The notes beneath the pieces are model-generated. The model was not told where the DNA came from and did no database searches. It saw only the letters and a list, made by a program, of their open reading frames with translations. The translations under genes and the position numbers were made by a program. A stretch of DNA of 10,637 bases from Polynucleobacter sp. UBA2650 (GTDB lineage: Bacteria > Pseudomonadota > Gammaproteobacteria > Burkholderiales > Burkholderiaceae), in the NCBI GenBank assembly GCA_002359975.1, contig DENG01000060.1, forward strand, positions 8,107 to 18,743. Reading direction: 5' to 3'. Below are positions 1 through 7,790 of this stretch, one piece after another; within the stretch, counting starts at the first letter, position 1, and the number at the start of each line of letters is the position of its first letter.

Positions 1-17
1 GCTTTTTCTATAGTCAA
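1..17 (-). CDS. Possible 5' end of the next gene, TTG start, cut by the window edge
   Basis: Downstream of ugd on the minus strand, an AAAGAG Shine-Dalgarno-like element (positions 29-24) is followed after 6 bases by a TTG codon (17-15) that opens a frame reading M-T-I-E-K before the window ends. The same frame has a stop at 38-36, so no earlier normal start exists. In related Burkholderiales an ADP-heptose synthesis gene (rfaE/hldE) often lies near here, but five residues cannot identify a family. The call rests only on the SD, its spacing, and the fact that ugd just upstream also uses TTG. Confidence 0.3.
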
Positions 18-43
18 TTTGGGCTCTTTATTAATTCAACATC

Positions 44-1408
44 CTAATTATGCCGACCAATGCCTTGATACTCAAAACCGAGCTCTTTCATAGTTTGGGG
101 CTCATATAAATTACGTCCATCAAAAATGATGGAGTTTTTCATCTTCTGTTTTAGTATCTCAAAATCAGGGCTTCTAAACGCTTTCCACTCGGTCACAATA
201 ATCAGAGCGCTAGCTTGGTCCAGAGCATCTTCTGGAGCCTTTACCATCTTTACTTGATCCAAAAACTTAGGGTGCGACTTAAAGTCAAGCTCCAGACAGC
301 GCTGCGCCTCTGGCATGGCTACAGGATCGTGCGCCAAAATATTAGCGCCTCGCTTGACCAACTCAGAGATGATCAAACGACTGGGTGCCTCACGCATATC
401 ATCGGTATTCGGTTTAAATGCCAAACCCCAAAGAGCAAATTGGTGGCCCTTTAGGTTCTCCCCGAATCGCTTAACGATCTTCTCAATCAGGATCGTTTTT
501 TGAGCTTGATTCACAGACTCAACAGCTTCCAGAATCTTTAGATCACGTCCATATTGGTGTGCAGTTTGAGAAAGTGCCGAAACATCCTTCGGAAAACAAG
601 AGCCGCCATATCCTGTGCCTGCATATAAAAAACCATAACCAATGCGAGAGTCTGAACCAATCCCTTGGCGAACTGCCTCAATATCAGCGCCAACTTCATC
701 TGCCAAATTGGCTAACTCATTCATAAATGAGATTCGGGTAGCTAGCATGGCATTGGCTGCATACTTTGTTAACTCTGCACTTTTTACATCCATATAATAA
801 GTACGCTCATGATGACGATTGAAGGGCGCATAGAGCTTGCGCATCATTTCCTTGGCCCGTAATCCCGCTGGATCTGCATTGGTGCCAATCACGATACGAT
901 CAGGGCGCATAAAGTCTTCTACAGCAGCGCCTTCTTTTAAAAACTCAGGATTTGAAACCACTGAACACAAAGCAGGATCAAGATTTCGTTTCTTAAGCTC
1001 TTCTTGTATAGCAGTGGTTACCTTTTCTGCAGTACCAACCGGCACAGTAGATTTATCCACAATAACCTTTGGGCTAGTCATGTGCTTACCAATATTGCGA
1101 GCGGCAGCGATCACATATTGCAAATCAGCAGAACCATCTTCATCGGGGGGTGTGCCTACCGCAATAAATTGGATATCGCCATGCGCTACTGCGGCTGCTA
1201 CATCGGTAGAAAACTGAATACGTCCCGCAGCACGATTACGGGCGATCATCTCTTGCAGACCAGGCTCATAAATGGGGACGCCGCCAGAGTTCAAGATATC
1301 AATCTTATTTTGATCAATATCTAAACAAAAAATCGTATTACCAAGCTCTGCTAAGCAAGCTCCAGTAACAAGCCCCACATATCCACTTCCAACAATCGTT
1401 ACCTTCAA
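44..1408 (-). CDS. ugd: UDP-glucose 6-dehydrogenase
   Basis: Oxidises UDP-glucose to UDP-glucuronate with two NAD+ in the cytoplasm, supplying precursors for capsule, exopolysaccharide or LPS sugars. The 454-residue protein has the usual family length. It begins with the dinucleotide-binding motif [10 protein letters not shown] (residues 7-16). The central domain holds [10 protein letters not shown] with Lys215, and [11 protein letters not shown] (265-275) contains the catalytic nucleophile Cys271. A C-terminal UDP-binding domain includes [14 protein letters not shown] (327-340). The start codon is TTG at 1408-1406: the Rossmann strand [10 protein letters not shown] begins exactly there and a strong AAGGAG lies 5 bases upstream. 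It follows lapB after 74 bp on the same strand, so it is probably in the same transcription unit, and both genes point to the cell envelope. Family assignment is secure. Which polymer uses the glucuronate cannot be told from here. Confidence 0.96.
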   Translation of the reverse strand: MKVTIVGSGYVGLVTGACLAELGNTIFCLDIDQNKIDILNSGGVPIYEPGLQEMIARNRAAGRIQFSTDVAAAVAHGDIQFIAVGTPPDEDGSADLQYVIAAARNIGKHMTSPKVIVDKSTVPVGTAEKVTTAIQEELKKRNLDPALCSVVSNPEFLKEGAAVEDFMRPDRIVIGTNADPAGLRAKEMMRKLYAPFNRHHERTYYMDVKSAELTKYAANAMLATRISFMNELANLADEVGADIEAVRQGIGSDSRIGYGFLYAGTGYGGSCFPKDVSALSQTAHQYGRDLKILEAVESVNQAQKTILIEKIVKRFGENLKGHQFALWGLAFKPNTDDMREAPSRLIISELVKRGANILAHDPVAMPEAQRCLELDFKSHPKFLDQVKMVKAPEDALDQASALIIVTEWKAFRSPDFEILKQKMKNSIIFDGRNLYEPQTMKELGFEYQGIGRHN

Positions 1409-1413
1409 TTAAG

Positions 1414-1420
1414 CTCCTTA
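1414..1420 (-). promoter_or_regulatory. Strong ribosome binding site fixing the ugd TTG start
   Basis: The minus strand reads TAAGGAG at 1420-1414, followed by five bases (CTTAA) and then TTG at 1408-1406. No ATG or GTG lies at a workable distance in frame, so this SD decides the ugd start. The remainder of the 74-bp lapB-ugd gap (1409-1482) is AT-rich. I see no terminator hairpin and no convincing promoter in it. Confidence 0.75.
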
Positions 1421-1482
1421 AAACCCTCGTGAATTCATTCCTTAACTACCGCTTATTATTCCTAACAATTTTGAATCATTTC

Positions 1483-2694
1483 TTACATAGACGGGCCACT
1501 TGGTACAGCGCCTTCACTCCGCCTTGGAGAATACGCTTCCCAATGATTGCAGCCTGGGCACTGCCAATAAAAACGTCGAGCTCTAAAGCCACAATTGCCG
1601 CAGGTATAACGCGCTAGGGCTGTCGTGCGCTGTTTGAGTAAACCCAAGGTGGATTTCAAATCAGCGACTCGGCTTTCAGGCCCGGAGGCCTCGGCAAGTA
1701 CTAAACGCGTCTCTGCTAATTTTGAGAGTGCGCTCAAGGTAGGTGAATGTTGCATCACCTCTACTAGCATTTTCTCAGCGGCTTGTGCGCCACGTATTTG
1801 CATAACATGCCTATGCGCAATATCTAACAACTCTCCAATCGCTTGGGTCTTTAATAGAGCCAACAGTTGATCTAAGCCTGAATCGGCCTGACTCACTGCA
1901 GAATGTGCAGCCATCCAGCGATCAGCCACTAAATGCATAAAAGCAGGACTCTCTTTGGCAACAACCCCCCAAACCTCGATAGCCTGTAATGGACGTTCCA
2001 TTGCCAGAAAGTAATCGCCTTGCAAAATAAGAGCGCGGGCTTGATTCGGGATCGCTTGTAAGGCATGGTTAATACTTGTTTCAGCCTCTGCCATGTCTTT
2101 ACGTCTTAAGGCTTCCTGTGCGATCTCACAGTAAAACTGGGCAATCTCTAGTTGATGGCTTTTGTCTTGCAAACCTTGGAGTTCTGTAGCCGCAATGATT
2201 GCTTTTTTCCAATCCTTCTCAACCTGATACATCTCCAACAAACTCTCTTTTGCTGGAATGGCATATTTACCCTGCCCCACCTGATTTAAAGACGCCTCTG
2301 CGCGATCCAATAGACCTGCACGTAAGAAGTCTCGGCCTAACTCATAGGCCGCATGATCCCGATCACGCGGCTTAATATCATCACGATTTGCTAAATGTTG
2401 ATGTACCCGAATTGCACGTTCGGTCTCGCCACGGCGGCGAAACAAATTGCCTAGCGAGAAGTGCAAATCGACTGTCTCTGGATCAAGTTGTGCGACCTTG
2501 ACCAAGGTTTCAATGGCCTGATCCGGCTGCTCATTGAGCAAAAGGTTTAAACCTTTAAAGGTGGAACGCTGTTGCTTTAAGCGCTCGCGCTCATCTTGAC
2601 GCGCCTCTAAACGCAAATCCCAGCGCGAAGCAATCCAACCCAAACCAAAAAAGATAGGTATTAGGAGTAACCAACCGGTTTCTATTTGAATCAT
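1483..2694 (-). CDS. lapB: Lipopolysaccharide assembly protein LapB (YciM-type TPR protein)
   Basis: LapB is an inner-membrane-anchored, cytoplasm-facing TPR protein. In E. coli it promotes FtsH-dependent turnover of LpxC and so limits LPS synthesis. The 403-residue protein (E. coli about 389) shows the full layout. An N-terminal membrane anchor (about residues 7-22, WLLLIPIFFGLGWIA) is followed by a basic, charged stretch. A long run of helical TPR-like repeats covers about 45-330, for example DLHFSLGNLFRRRGETERAI. A C-terminal rubredoxin-like metal knuckle has Cys365, Cys368, Cys379 and Cys382 (CGNC...CPGC). The start ATG at 2694 is preceded in frame by a stop only five codons upstream. Its SD is weak, suggesting modest translation or coupling. 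It sits 61 bp after ihfB. The usual partner gene lapA is not between them. Confidence 0.93.
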   Translation of the reverse strand: MIQIETGWLLLIPIFFGLGWIASRWDLRLEARQDERERLKQQRSTFKGLNLLLNEQPDQAIETLVKVAQLDPETVDLHFSLGNLFRRRGETERAIRVHQHLANRDDIKPRDRDHAAYELGRDFLRAGLLDRAEASLNQVGQGKYAIPAKESLLEMYQVEKDWKKAIIAATELQGLQDKSHQLEIAQFYCEIAQEALRRKDMAEAETSINHALQAIPNQARALILQGDYFLAMERPLQAIEVWGVVAKESPAFMHLVADRWMAAHSAVSQADSGLDQLLALLKTQAIGELLDIAHRHVMQIRGAQAAEKMLVEVMQHSPTLSALSKLAETRLVLAEASGPESRVADLKSTLGLLKQRTTALARYTCGNCGFRARRFYWQCPGCNHWEAYSPRRSEGAVPSGPSM

Positions 2695-2726
2695 GTTCAG
2701 TGGCTTTTAGAAAAGAACTTATTTTT

Positions 2727-2743
2727 AGATCTGTAGCAGACCT
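2727..2743 (-). other. Short hairpin in the ihfB-lapB gap
   Basis: In minus-strand RNA, AGGUCUG-CUA-CAGAUCU forms a 7-bp stem with one G-U wobble and a 3-base loop. The G-U pairing exists only in the minus-strand transcript; the plus strand would have an A-C mismatch there. It is followed by AAAAAUAAG rather than a run of U, so it is not a typical intrinsic terminator. It may mark an RNA end or processing point between ihfB and lapB, or be chance. The rest of the 61-bp gap shows nothing recognisable. Confidence 0.35.
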
Positions 2744-2755
2744 GCCACCGCGGGA

Positions 2756-3106
2756 CTAGGCACCCGAACTCCCTTTGTCTGTAACTAATTTTTGATTAAG
2801 TGGTTTGTAATCCACTCGCTCACGTAGCTCTTTACCTGGCTTGAAATGAGGTACCCGCTTTTCAGGGATTAATACTTTCTCACCGGACTTGGGATTGCGC
2901 CCCGTACGAGCAGGACGATGGTGCAGAACAAAACTACCAACGCCACGTAACTCAATACGCTTACCTTCAGCCAATGCTTGGGTCATGGTGTCGAGTAATG
3001 TTTTGACGGCCAACTCAACGTCACGAGGCAAGAGTTGCGGAAACTGCTCCGCTAAACTCTCGACTAACTCGGAACGGGTAATGGCTTGATGCTCTTGATC
3101 TGACAT
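2756..3106 (-). CDS. ihfB: Integration host factor subunit beta
   Basis: IHF beta pairs with IHF alpha to form a nucleoid protein that binds the minor groove at specific sites and bends DNA sharply, acting in transcription, replication and recombination. The 116-residue protein carries the HU/IHF fold: helices at about 11-47, then [20 protein letters not shown], the beta-arm RNPKSGEK with the intercalating proline at about Pro72, and the hallmark [14 protein letters not shown] (85-98). It is longer than E. coli IhfB (94 residues), with about eight extra N-terminal residues before the conserved TRSEL and a hydrophilic C-terminal tail of about 16. The ATG at 3106 is the only ordinary start upstream of the conserved region. 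It lies 40 bp behind rpsA, as in many Proteobacteria. The beta subunit, rather than HU or IHF alpha, is supported by the sequence and by the rpsA neighbour. Confidence 0.95.
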   Translation of the reverse strand: MSDQEHQAITRSELVESLAEQFPQLLPRDVELAVKTLLDTMTQALAEGKRIELRGVGSFVLHHRPARTGRNPKSGEKVLIPEKRVPHFKPGKELRERVDYKPLNQKLVTDKGSSGA

Positions 3107-3117
3107 AGTCTAATCAG

Positions 3118-3140
3118 TCCGCCACTCTAAGAGTGGCGGA
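3118..3140 (-). promoter_or_regulatory. Perfect 10-bp-stem hairpin between rpsA and ihfB
   Basis: The sequence TCCGCCACTC, three loop bases, GAGTGGCGGA is a perfect inverted repeat occupying most of the 40-bp intergenic gap, six bases after the rpsA stop. Seven of the ten pairs are G-C. Neither strand has a T run after it, so it does not look like an intrinsic terminator. In the mRNA the 3' arm ends in GGCGGA, the only SD-like purine stretch before the ihfB ATG (11 bases further on), so folding could restrict ihfB translation. It could also protect the 3' end of rpsA mRNA. The structure is seen directly; its function is inferred. Confidence 0.65.
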
Positions 3141-3146
3141 ATCACC

Positions 3147-4820
3147 TTAGCTTTGGTTATCCATTTTCGCTTTTAACAAGGCACCTAAATTCGTTGTACC
3201 AGAGCCAGCATCACTCTGTAACTTATTCATCGTATCTTGTTGATCAGCGCTATCTTTTGCCTTAATCGACAAATTAATAGCGCGTGACTTGCGATCAATA
3301 TTGATAATCATGGCAGACACAGTATCACCCTCTTTAAGGGCATTACGCGCATCTTCCACACGATCCGTTGAGATCTCAGAAGCGCGGAGATAACCTTCTA
3401 CCTCATCCGCCAAATGAATCACTGCACCCTTCGCGTCCACACTCTTCACAGTACCAGAGACTAGGCTACCCTTATCGCTAGTTGATGTGTAATTATTGAA
3501 GGGGTCGCCTGACATCTGTTTAATGCCAAGAGAAATGCGCTCTTTCTCAACATCAATAGCCAAGACCACTGCCTCGAGCTCATCGCCCTTCTTAAACGCT
3601 TTAACAGCCTCTTCGCCTGGCTCGTTCCAAGACAGGTCAGATAAATGAACCAGGCCATCAATACCGCCAGGCAAACCAATGAAGACACCAAAATCAGTAA
3701 TCGATTTAATGGCGCCCTTAATCTTGTCGCCCTTTTGATGGCTGCGTGAGAACTCTTCCCAAGGATTGGCTTTGCATTGCTTGATACCCAAGCTAATACG
3801 ACGCTTGTCTTCATCAATATCCAAGACCATCACCTCAACTTCGGTCCCCAAAGAAACGGCTTTACTTGGAGCAACGTTCTTATTGGTCCAATCCATTTCA
3901 GAAACGTGCACCAAACCTTCAATGCCACTTTCGATTTCAACGAATGCGCCGTAATCAGTGAGGTTGGTTACCTTACCAAAGAGACGTGTGTTGGGTGGGT
4001 AACGGCGTGCAATACCAACCCATGGGTCATCGCCTAATTGCTTAATACCCAAGGAAACACGATTCTTCTCTTGGTCAAATTTAAGAATCTTGGCGGTCAC
4101 CTCTTGGCCAACGGTCAACATCTCACTGGGGTGACGCACGCGACGCCATGCCAAATCGGTAATGTGCAAGAGTCCATCGATACCACCAAGGTCTACGAAT
4201 GCGCCGTAATCGGTAATATTTTTGATGGTGCCTTGAACAACGCTACCCTCTTGGAGGTTAGACATCATCTTGGCGCGCTCTTCGCCTTGGCTAGCTTCTA
4301 CAACAGCACGACGAGAGAGGACAACGTTATTACGCTTACGATCTAATTTAATGACCTTGAACTCCATGGTCTTACCTTCATAAGGACTGGTGTCCTTAAT
4401 GGGGCGAGTATCGACCAAAGATCCTGGGAGGAACGCACGGATACCGTTAACCATAACGGTCAGGCCGCCCTTCACTTTGCCAGTAACAGTACCGGTCACG
4501 ATCTCTGCGCCTTCAAGCGCTTTCTCAAGGTTCATCCATGAGGCCAAACGCTTGGCTTTATCACGAGAAAGGATGGTATCGCCGTAACCATTTTCTAGCG
4601 CATCGATTGCGACAGAAACGAAATCACCAGGGTTTACTTCGAGCTCGCCCTGGTCATTTTGGAATTCTTCAACAGGAATAAATGCTTCGGACTTTAGTCC
4701 CGCATTCACAACGACAAAATTATGATCAATACGAACGACTTCGGCCGAGATAACCTGGCCGGTTTTCATATTGGATCGGGTTAGGGATTCTTCAAATAAT
4801 GCTGCAAACGATTCAGACAT
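3147..4820 (-). CDS. rpsA: 30S ribosomal protein S1
   Basis: S1 binds mRNA and docks it on the 30S subunit, which is essential for translating messages with weak or structured start regions. The 557-residue protein equals the E. coli length and contains six S1 (OB-fold) repeats, roughly at 20-86, 104-170, 191-259, 276-346, 363-433 and 450-519. Repeats 3-6 have the classical wording, such as [19 protein letters not shown] and RVSLGIKQ. The start chosen is ATG 4820-4818, giving [12 protein letters not shown], which matches the conserved S1 N-terminus. A TTG 24 bases upstream would add eight residues with no family support. A long leader and the change of function from cmk suggest it has its own promoter as well as readthrough. 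By analogy with E. coli it may repress its own translation. Confidence 0.97.
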   Translation of the reverse strand: MSESFAALFEESLTRSNMKTGQVISAEVVRIDHNFVVVNAGLKSEAFIPVEEFQNDQGELEVNPGDFVSVAIDALENGYGDTILSRDKAKRLASWMNLEKALEGAEIVTGTVTGKVKGGLTVMVNGIRAFLPGSLVDTRPIKDTSPYEGKTMEFKVIKLDRKRNNVVLSRRAVVEASQGEERAKMMSNLQEGSVVQGTIKNITDYGAFVDLGGIDGLLHITDLAWRRVRHPSEMLTVGQEVTAKILKFDQEKNRVSLGIKQLGDDPWVGIARRYPPNTRLFGKVTNLTDYGAFVEIESGIEGLVHVSEMDWTNKNVAPSKAVSLGTEVEVMVLDIDEDKRRISLGIKQCKANPWEEFSRSHQKGDKIKGAIKSITDFGVFIGLPGGIDGLVHLSDLSWNEPGEEAVKAFKKGDELEAVVLAIDVEKERISLGIKQMSGDPFNNYTSTSDKGSLVSGTVKSVDAKGAVIHLADEVEGYLRASEISTDRVEDARNALKEGDTVSAMIINIDRKSRAINLSIKAKDSADQQDTMNKLQSDAGSGTTNLGALLKAKMDNQS

Positions 4821-4923
4821 GAGTTTCACTTTTTGTGCCGTCAAAAAACCGACGGGTTAAATTAATAAAACCTTAGAAGGCGGGTATAAACCGTAGATGC
4901 CAACTAAAGCGCCAAAACAACAA
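4821..4923 (-). promoter_or_regulatory. rpsA leader region: small hairpins, weak SD, possible weak promoter
   Basis: This 103-bp gap between cmk and rpsA is the longest in the window. In the minus-strand RNA, CCGUC-GGUUUUUU-GACGG (4855-4838) forms a 5-bp stem, and CAC-AAAAA-GUG (4837-4827) could add a tiny second one. The region before the ATG has only a poor SD (AAGUGA). A hexamer pair TTTATA (4890-4885) and TATTAA (4867-4862), separated by 17 bp, is a weak sigma-70-like candidate with about four of six matches in each box. A weak SD with upstream hairpins recalls the E. coli rpsA start region, which is autoregulated by S1. The resemblance is general, not a sequence match. Confidence 0.35.
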
Positions 4924-5598
4924 CTAGTGATGCAATTTTGCATACCAGTTTAAAACCTGCGTAACTGCCTGATCGACCGATAAATCCGAGGTATCCAGCA
5001 AATATGCCCCTTCCACACGCTGGAGGGGCGCAGTGCCGCGATTGATATCGCGGGCGTCGCGCTCCTGCAAATCCTGCAAAAGGACATCCATTCTAGCAGA
5101 AATTCCCTTAGCGATCAATTGCTTATATCGACGCTCCGCTCTGGCTTGTACGCTAGCTGTCAAATAGACCTTTAAAACCGCATCGGTAAAGATCCGGCTG
5201 GCCATATCGCGGCCATCGGCCACCAAGCCGGGGTTTTGTCTAAATTCCCTCTGAAGGGTCAATAAAGCGTCCCTAACCTTGGGGTAAATAGCCAGCTGCG
5301 ACGCTCTAGTCCCTATTTTTTCCTCCCGAATAAGCTCAGTAACATCCTTACCGTTCAGAAAAATCTTGTTGTCCTTAAAAACAACCTGCATACGGGACGC
5401 AATAGCCCCCAAACCCGACTCATCGTCTACTGAAATACCGGCCTCTTCACTTGCGAAAGCAACTAGACGATAGAGCGCCCCACTATCTAAGTAATGAAAA
5501 CTCAGTTGGTCAGCCACACGCATCGCTACGGTTCCTTTACCCGAAGCAGTAGGGCCATCAATGGCAATGACTGGGGGTGGATTACTCGCTGTTCTCAT
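4924..5598 (-). CDS. cmk: Cytidylate (CMP/dCMP) kinase
   Basis: Transfers phosphate from ATP to CMP or dCMP, feeding the pyrimidine nucleotide pools. The 224-residue protein (E. coli 227) starts with the P-loop GPTASGKGT (15-23, with Lys21), then LDSGALYR (37-44) of the CMP-binding region, GTRASQLA (96-103), DGRD (128-131) and the arginine-rich lid segment ERDARDINR (179-187). The residues after DGRD read MASRIFTDA, where most family members have something close to MGTVVFPDA; this is discussed as a finding. The ATG at 5598 was chosen, nine bases after the aroA stop. A TTG at 5607, directly abutting that stop, would add three residues and cannot be excluded, as neither has a clear SD. The aroA-cmk-rpsA order is widespread in Proteobacteria and supports the call. 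Confidence 0.93.
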   Translation of the reverse strand: MRTASNPPPVIAIDGPTASGKGTVAMRVADQLSFHYLDSGALYRLVAFASEEAGISVDDESGLGAIASRMQVVFKDNKIFLNGKDVTELIREEKIGTRASQLAIYPKVRDALLTLQREFRQNPGLVADGRDMASRIFTDAVLKVYLTASVQARAERRYKQLIAKGISARMDVLLQDLQERDARDINRGTAPLQRVEGAYLLDTSDLSVDQAVTQVLNWYAKLHH

Positions 5599-5607
5599 GG
5601 AAGTCAA

Positions 5608-6921
5608 TTAATGCGTAATACTTGCTAGCTCAGAGAAATAGTGGGGGAAGGTTTTAGCAACGCAATGAGGATCATTAATCTGAATTTGCTTGGGACCAAA
5701 TGCGCACAATGAAAAGCACATGGCCATACGATGATCATCGTAGGTATCAATTCCATTGACCGGTGATTGCCAATCTTGCTGACCCAAGGGATGAATCTCA
5801 ATAAAGTCGGGGCCCTCAATAACTTGGGCTCCTAATTTTCGCAACTCCTTTGCCATCGCTGCAATGCGGTCGGTTTCTTTAACACGCCAACTCGCAATCT
5901 TTTCTAGACGGGTTTTGCCTTTGGCAAAGAGTGCCATCACTGCCAGTGTCATCGCAGCATCCGGTATAGCAGTGCAATCGATGGTGATGCCATTTAACTG
6001 GCCATGACGAACGCCACTAGTTTGTAAATAATGGTCGCCGCGCTCAACCACAGCACCCATTTTTTCAATCGCATCTGCAAAGGCAATGTCACCTTGAATG
6101 CTGGTCTTACCCACTCCTAAAACACGTACCGGTCCTTGTCCTAAAACTCCGGCCGCCAAGAAATAGGATGCTGATGAGGCATCGCCCTCAACATACAAAG
6201 TCTGTGGGCTGGTATAGACAGCACCCGCCTCAGTGGGAGCAATCACAAAGGTATTTCCATCTGGACAGCTCACCTCAACACCAAAACGTGCCATGAGCTT
6301 CGTAGTGATATCAATGTATGGTCGAGAAATTAATTCTCCGAGCACCTCAATCCGAACTGCTTTGCGAGCTATTAATGGAAGCGCCATCAATAAGGCTGTT
6401 AAGAATTGGCTCGATACATCACCCCTGACCTGAATCGCCTCCGGAATGCTAATCACACTCTGATGAATCAACAACGGCGGATACCCCACTTCCTTTTCGT
6501 AATCAATTTGTGCACCCACTTGCCGCAGCCCATCAACCAAATCACCAATTGGGCGCTCATGCATTCGGGGTACGCCCGATAAACGGTAATTGCCCTGCTG
6601 CATTACTAATGCTGCAGTTAATGGACGTATTGCGGTCCCAGCATTACCCATGAATAAATCAGCTTCTTTATTTGGAAATAACCCGCCACATCCGTTCACA
6701 ATGCAATCAAGACCATGATCTTCAAGCTGGACACCAAGTTGACGTAAGGCCTTGCGCATCACCTGCGTATCATCGGCATCCAGTAATTGCTTAAGGGTTG
6801 TGGTTCCTTTGGCAAGAGCGGCTAGCAATAGAACACGATTTGAAATACTTTTAGAGCCCGGTAAAGTAATCTGACCTTTTGCTCCCTGAAATGGTCCAAT
6901 CTGAATTGCTGGACTGGCCAT
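5608..6921 (-). CDS. aroA: 3-phosphoshikimate 1-carboxyvinyltransferase (EPSP synthase)
   Basis: Condenses shikimate-3-phosphate with phosphoenolpyruvate to give EPSP, the penultimate step to chorismate. The 437-residue protein has the expected length and two-domain inverse alpha/beta barrel signatures: [10 protein letters not shown] (20-29, with Lys24), [14 protein letters not shown] (92-105), PDAAMT (320-325, with catalytic Asp321), WRVKETDR (345-352, with Glu349) and DDHRMAM (395-401). The GNAGTxxRPL form corresponds to class I, normally glyphosate-sensitive enzymes; sensitivity itself is inference. The start is ATG 6921-6919, overlapping the tyrA stop by one base (TAATG). A GTG at 6936 in the same frame would run into tyrA and put five residues before the natural [11 protein letters not shown] start. 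Tight coupling to tyrA and cmk indicates one operon. Confidence 0.97.
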   Translation of the reverse strand: MASPAIQIGPFQGAKGQITLPGSKSISNRVLLLAALAKGTTTLKQLLDADDTQVMRKALRQLGVQLEDHGLDCIVNGCGGLFPNKEADLFMGNAGTAIRPLTAALVMQQGNYRLSGVPRMHERPIGDLVDGLRQVGAQIDYEKEVGYPPLLIHQSVISIPEAIQVRGDVSSQFLTALLMALPLIARKAVRIEVLGELISRPYIDITTKLMARFGVEVSCPDGNTFVIAPTEAGAVYTSPQTLYVEGDASSASYFLAAGVLGQGPVRVLGVGKTSIQGDIAFADAIEKMGAVVERGDHYLQTSGVRHGQLNGITIDCTAIPDAAMTLAVMALFAKGKTRLEKIASWRVKETDRIAAMAKELRKLGAQVIEGPDFIEIHPLGQQDWQSPVNGIDTYDDHRMAMCFSLCAFGPKQIQINDPHCVAKTFPHYFSELASITH

Positions 6922-7790
6922 TAAGACGCATCCCACTTTTGTCGTGCCTGACTTGCCTTTTGAAAAACCTTTTCAAGACCAGCTGCGTCTTCTTTAGCAA
7001 TCATCTCGCGCAAACGTCCAGTCACACTCAAGTATTGGTCGAGTTCTTTGAGGATTGCTTGCTTATTCGCAATACAGATATCGCGCCACATCTCTGGGCT
7101 CGATGCAGCAATCCGTGTGAAATCTCTAAACCCCGCGCCCGCATGCCCAAGCTTTTGTTCCGCATCCTCCGAATTAAGCACGCTTGCCATCAAGGCATAG
7201 GAGAGGATATGGGGTAAATGAGAGACCGCGGCATAGATCGCATCATGCTGTACTGCTGATATCCGTTTAATATTTGAACCCAGTACTTTCCAAAACTCTT
7301 CTACCAGAGCGACATCGGCTGCGCTATTTTCTTGCAACTGACAAATGATTGTTTGTTTTCCTTGAAATAAATCAGCGCGAGCAGCAGCAGCACCGTGCTG
7401 CGCTCCTCCCGCGATCGGATGTGCAGGAACAAATTGACAGACTTTTTTACCTAAGACTTCTTTGGCAGCCAAAATTACATCGCTCTTGGTACTGCCTGCA
7501 TCTGTAATTAAGGTGTTGGATCCCAAATGGGGCTCTAATTGAGTAAAGATTGCTCGCATTTGTGCAACCGGTACGCACAAGACGATCCATTGTGAAGATT
7601 GCACAGCTTCGGCTAAATCAGCCACCCGATCAATAGCGCCCATCTTTTTGGCTTGATCTAAATTGGCGCTACTTCGCCCCACACCAATGACTTCGCGCAC
7701 GACCCCCGCCCCTTTGAGCGCTAATCCTAATGATGCGCCTATTAAGCCGACACCAACAATACTCACAACACCAAACTGATTTGTGCTCAT
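6921..7790 (-). CDS. tyrA: Prephenate dehydrogenase
   Basis: Oxidatively decarboxylates prephenate with NAD(P)+ to 4-hydroxyphenylpyruvate, the precursor of tyrosine. The 289-residue protein is a stand-alone dehydrogenase without the chorismate mutase domain of enteric TyrA and without a C-terminal ACT domain. Visible motifs are the Rossmann [10 protein letters not shown] (13-22), LCVPV (71-75), DAGSTK (97-102), AHPIAGG (123-129) and the helical-domain [11 protein letters not shown] (190-200) with two histidines. [19 protein letters not shown] (220-238) is typical of the family. It starts at ATG 7790 inside the ATGA overlap with the hisC stop and ends in the TAATG overlap with aroA. The preceding PLP aminotransferase could transaminate its product. 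The motifs cannot settle whether arogenate is also used or whether NAD or NADP is preferred. Confidence 0.95.
   Translation of the reverse strand: MSTNQFGVVSIVGVGLIGASLGLALKGAGVVREVIGVGRSSANLDQAKKMGAIDRVADLAEAVQSSQWIVLCVPVAQMRAIFTQLEPHLGSNTLITDAGSTKSDVILAAKEVLGKKVCQFVPAHPIAGGAQHGAAAARADLFQGKQTIICQLQENSAADVALVEEFWKVLGSNIKRISAVQHDAIYAAVSHLPHILSYALMASVLNSEDAEQKLGHAGAGFRDFTRIAASSPEMWRDICIANKQAILKELDQYLSVTGRLREMIAKEDAAGLEKVFQKASQARQKWDAS

Noticed and set aside
837..1217. Plus-strand open frame of 126 codons inside ugd
   Set aside because: It lies wholly antisense to a strongly conserved ugd, has no recognisable domain or SD, and its composition is that of a shadow frame.
1469..2694. Direct repeat ATGATTCAAA at the lapB start (2694-2685) and just after its stop (about 1479-1470)
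   Set aside because: Only 10 bp, one copy is part of the lapB coding sequence, and no target-site or element structure accompanies it; likely chance in AT-rich sequence.
4038..4346. Plus-strand open frame of 102 codons antisense to rpsA (with a neighbour at 3777-4037)
   Set aside because: These frames mirror the repeated S1 domains on the other strand; the similar wording of the two frames comes from the S1 repeats, not from a real gene.
4887..4899. Possible IHF binding site in the rpsA leader (minus strand CATCTACGGTTTA)
   Set aside because: Two mismatches in the short consensus and no flanking A tract; such matches occur often by chance.
7387..7401. Palindrome GCAGCAC-C-GTGCTGC in tyrA
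   Set aside because: It arises from a run of GC-rich alanine and neighbouring codons in a conserved protein; no sign of a separate function.
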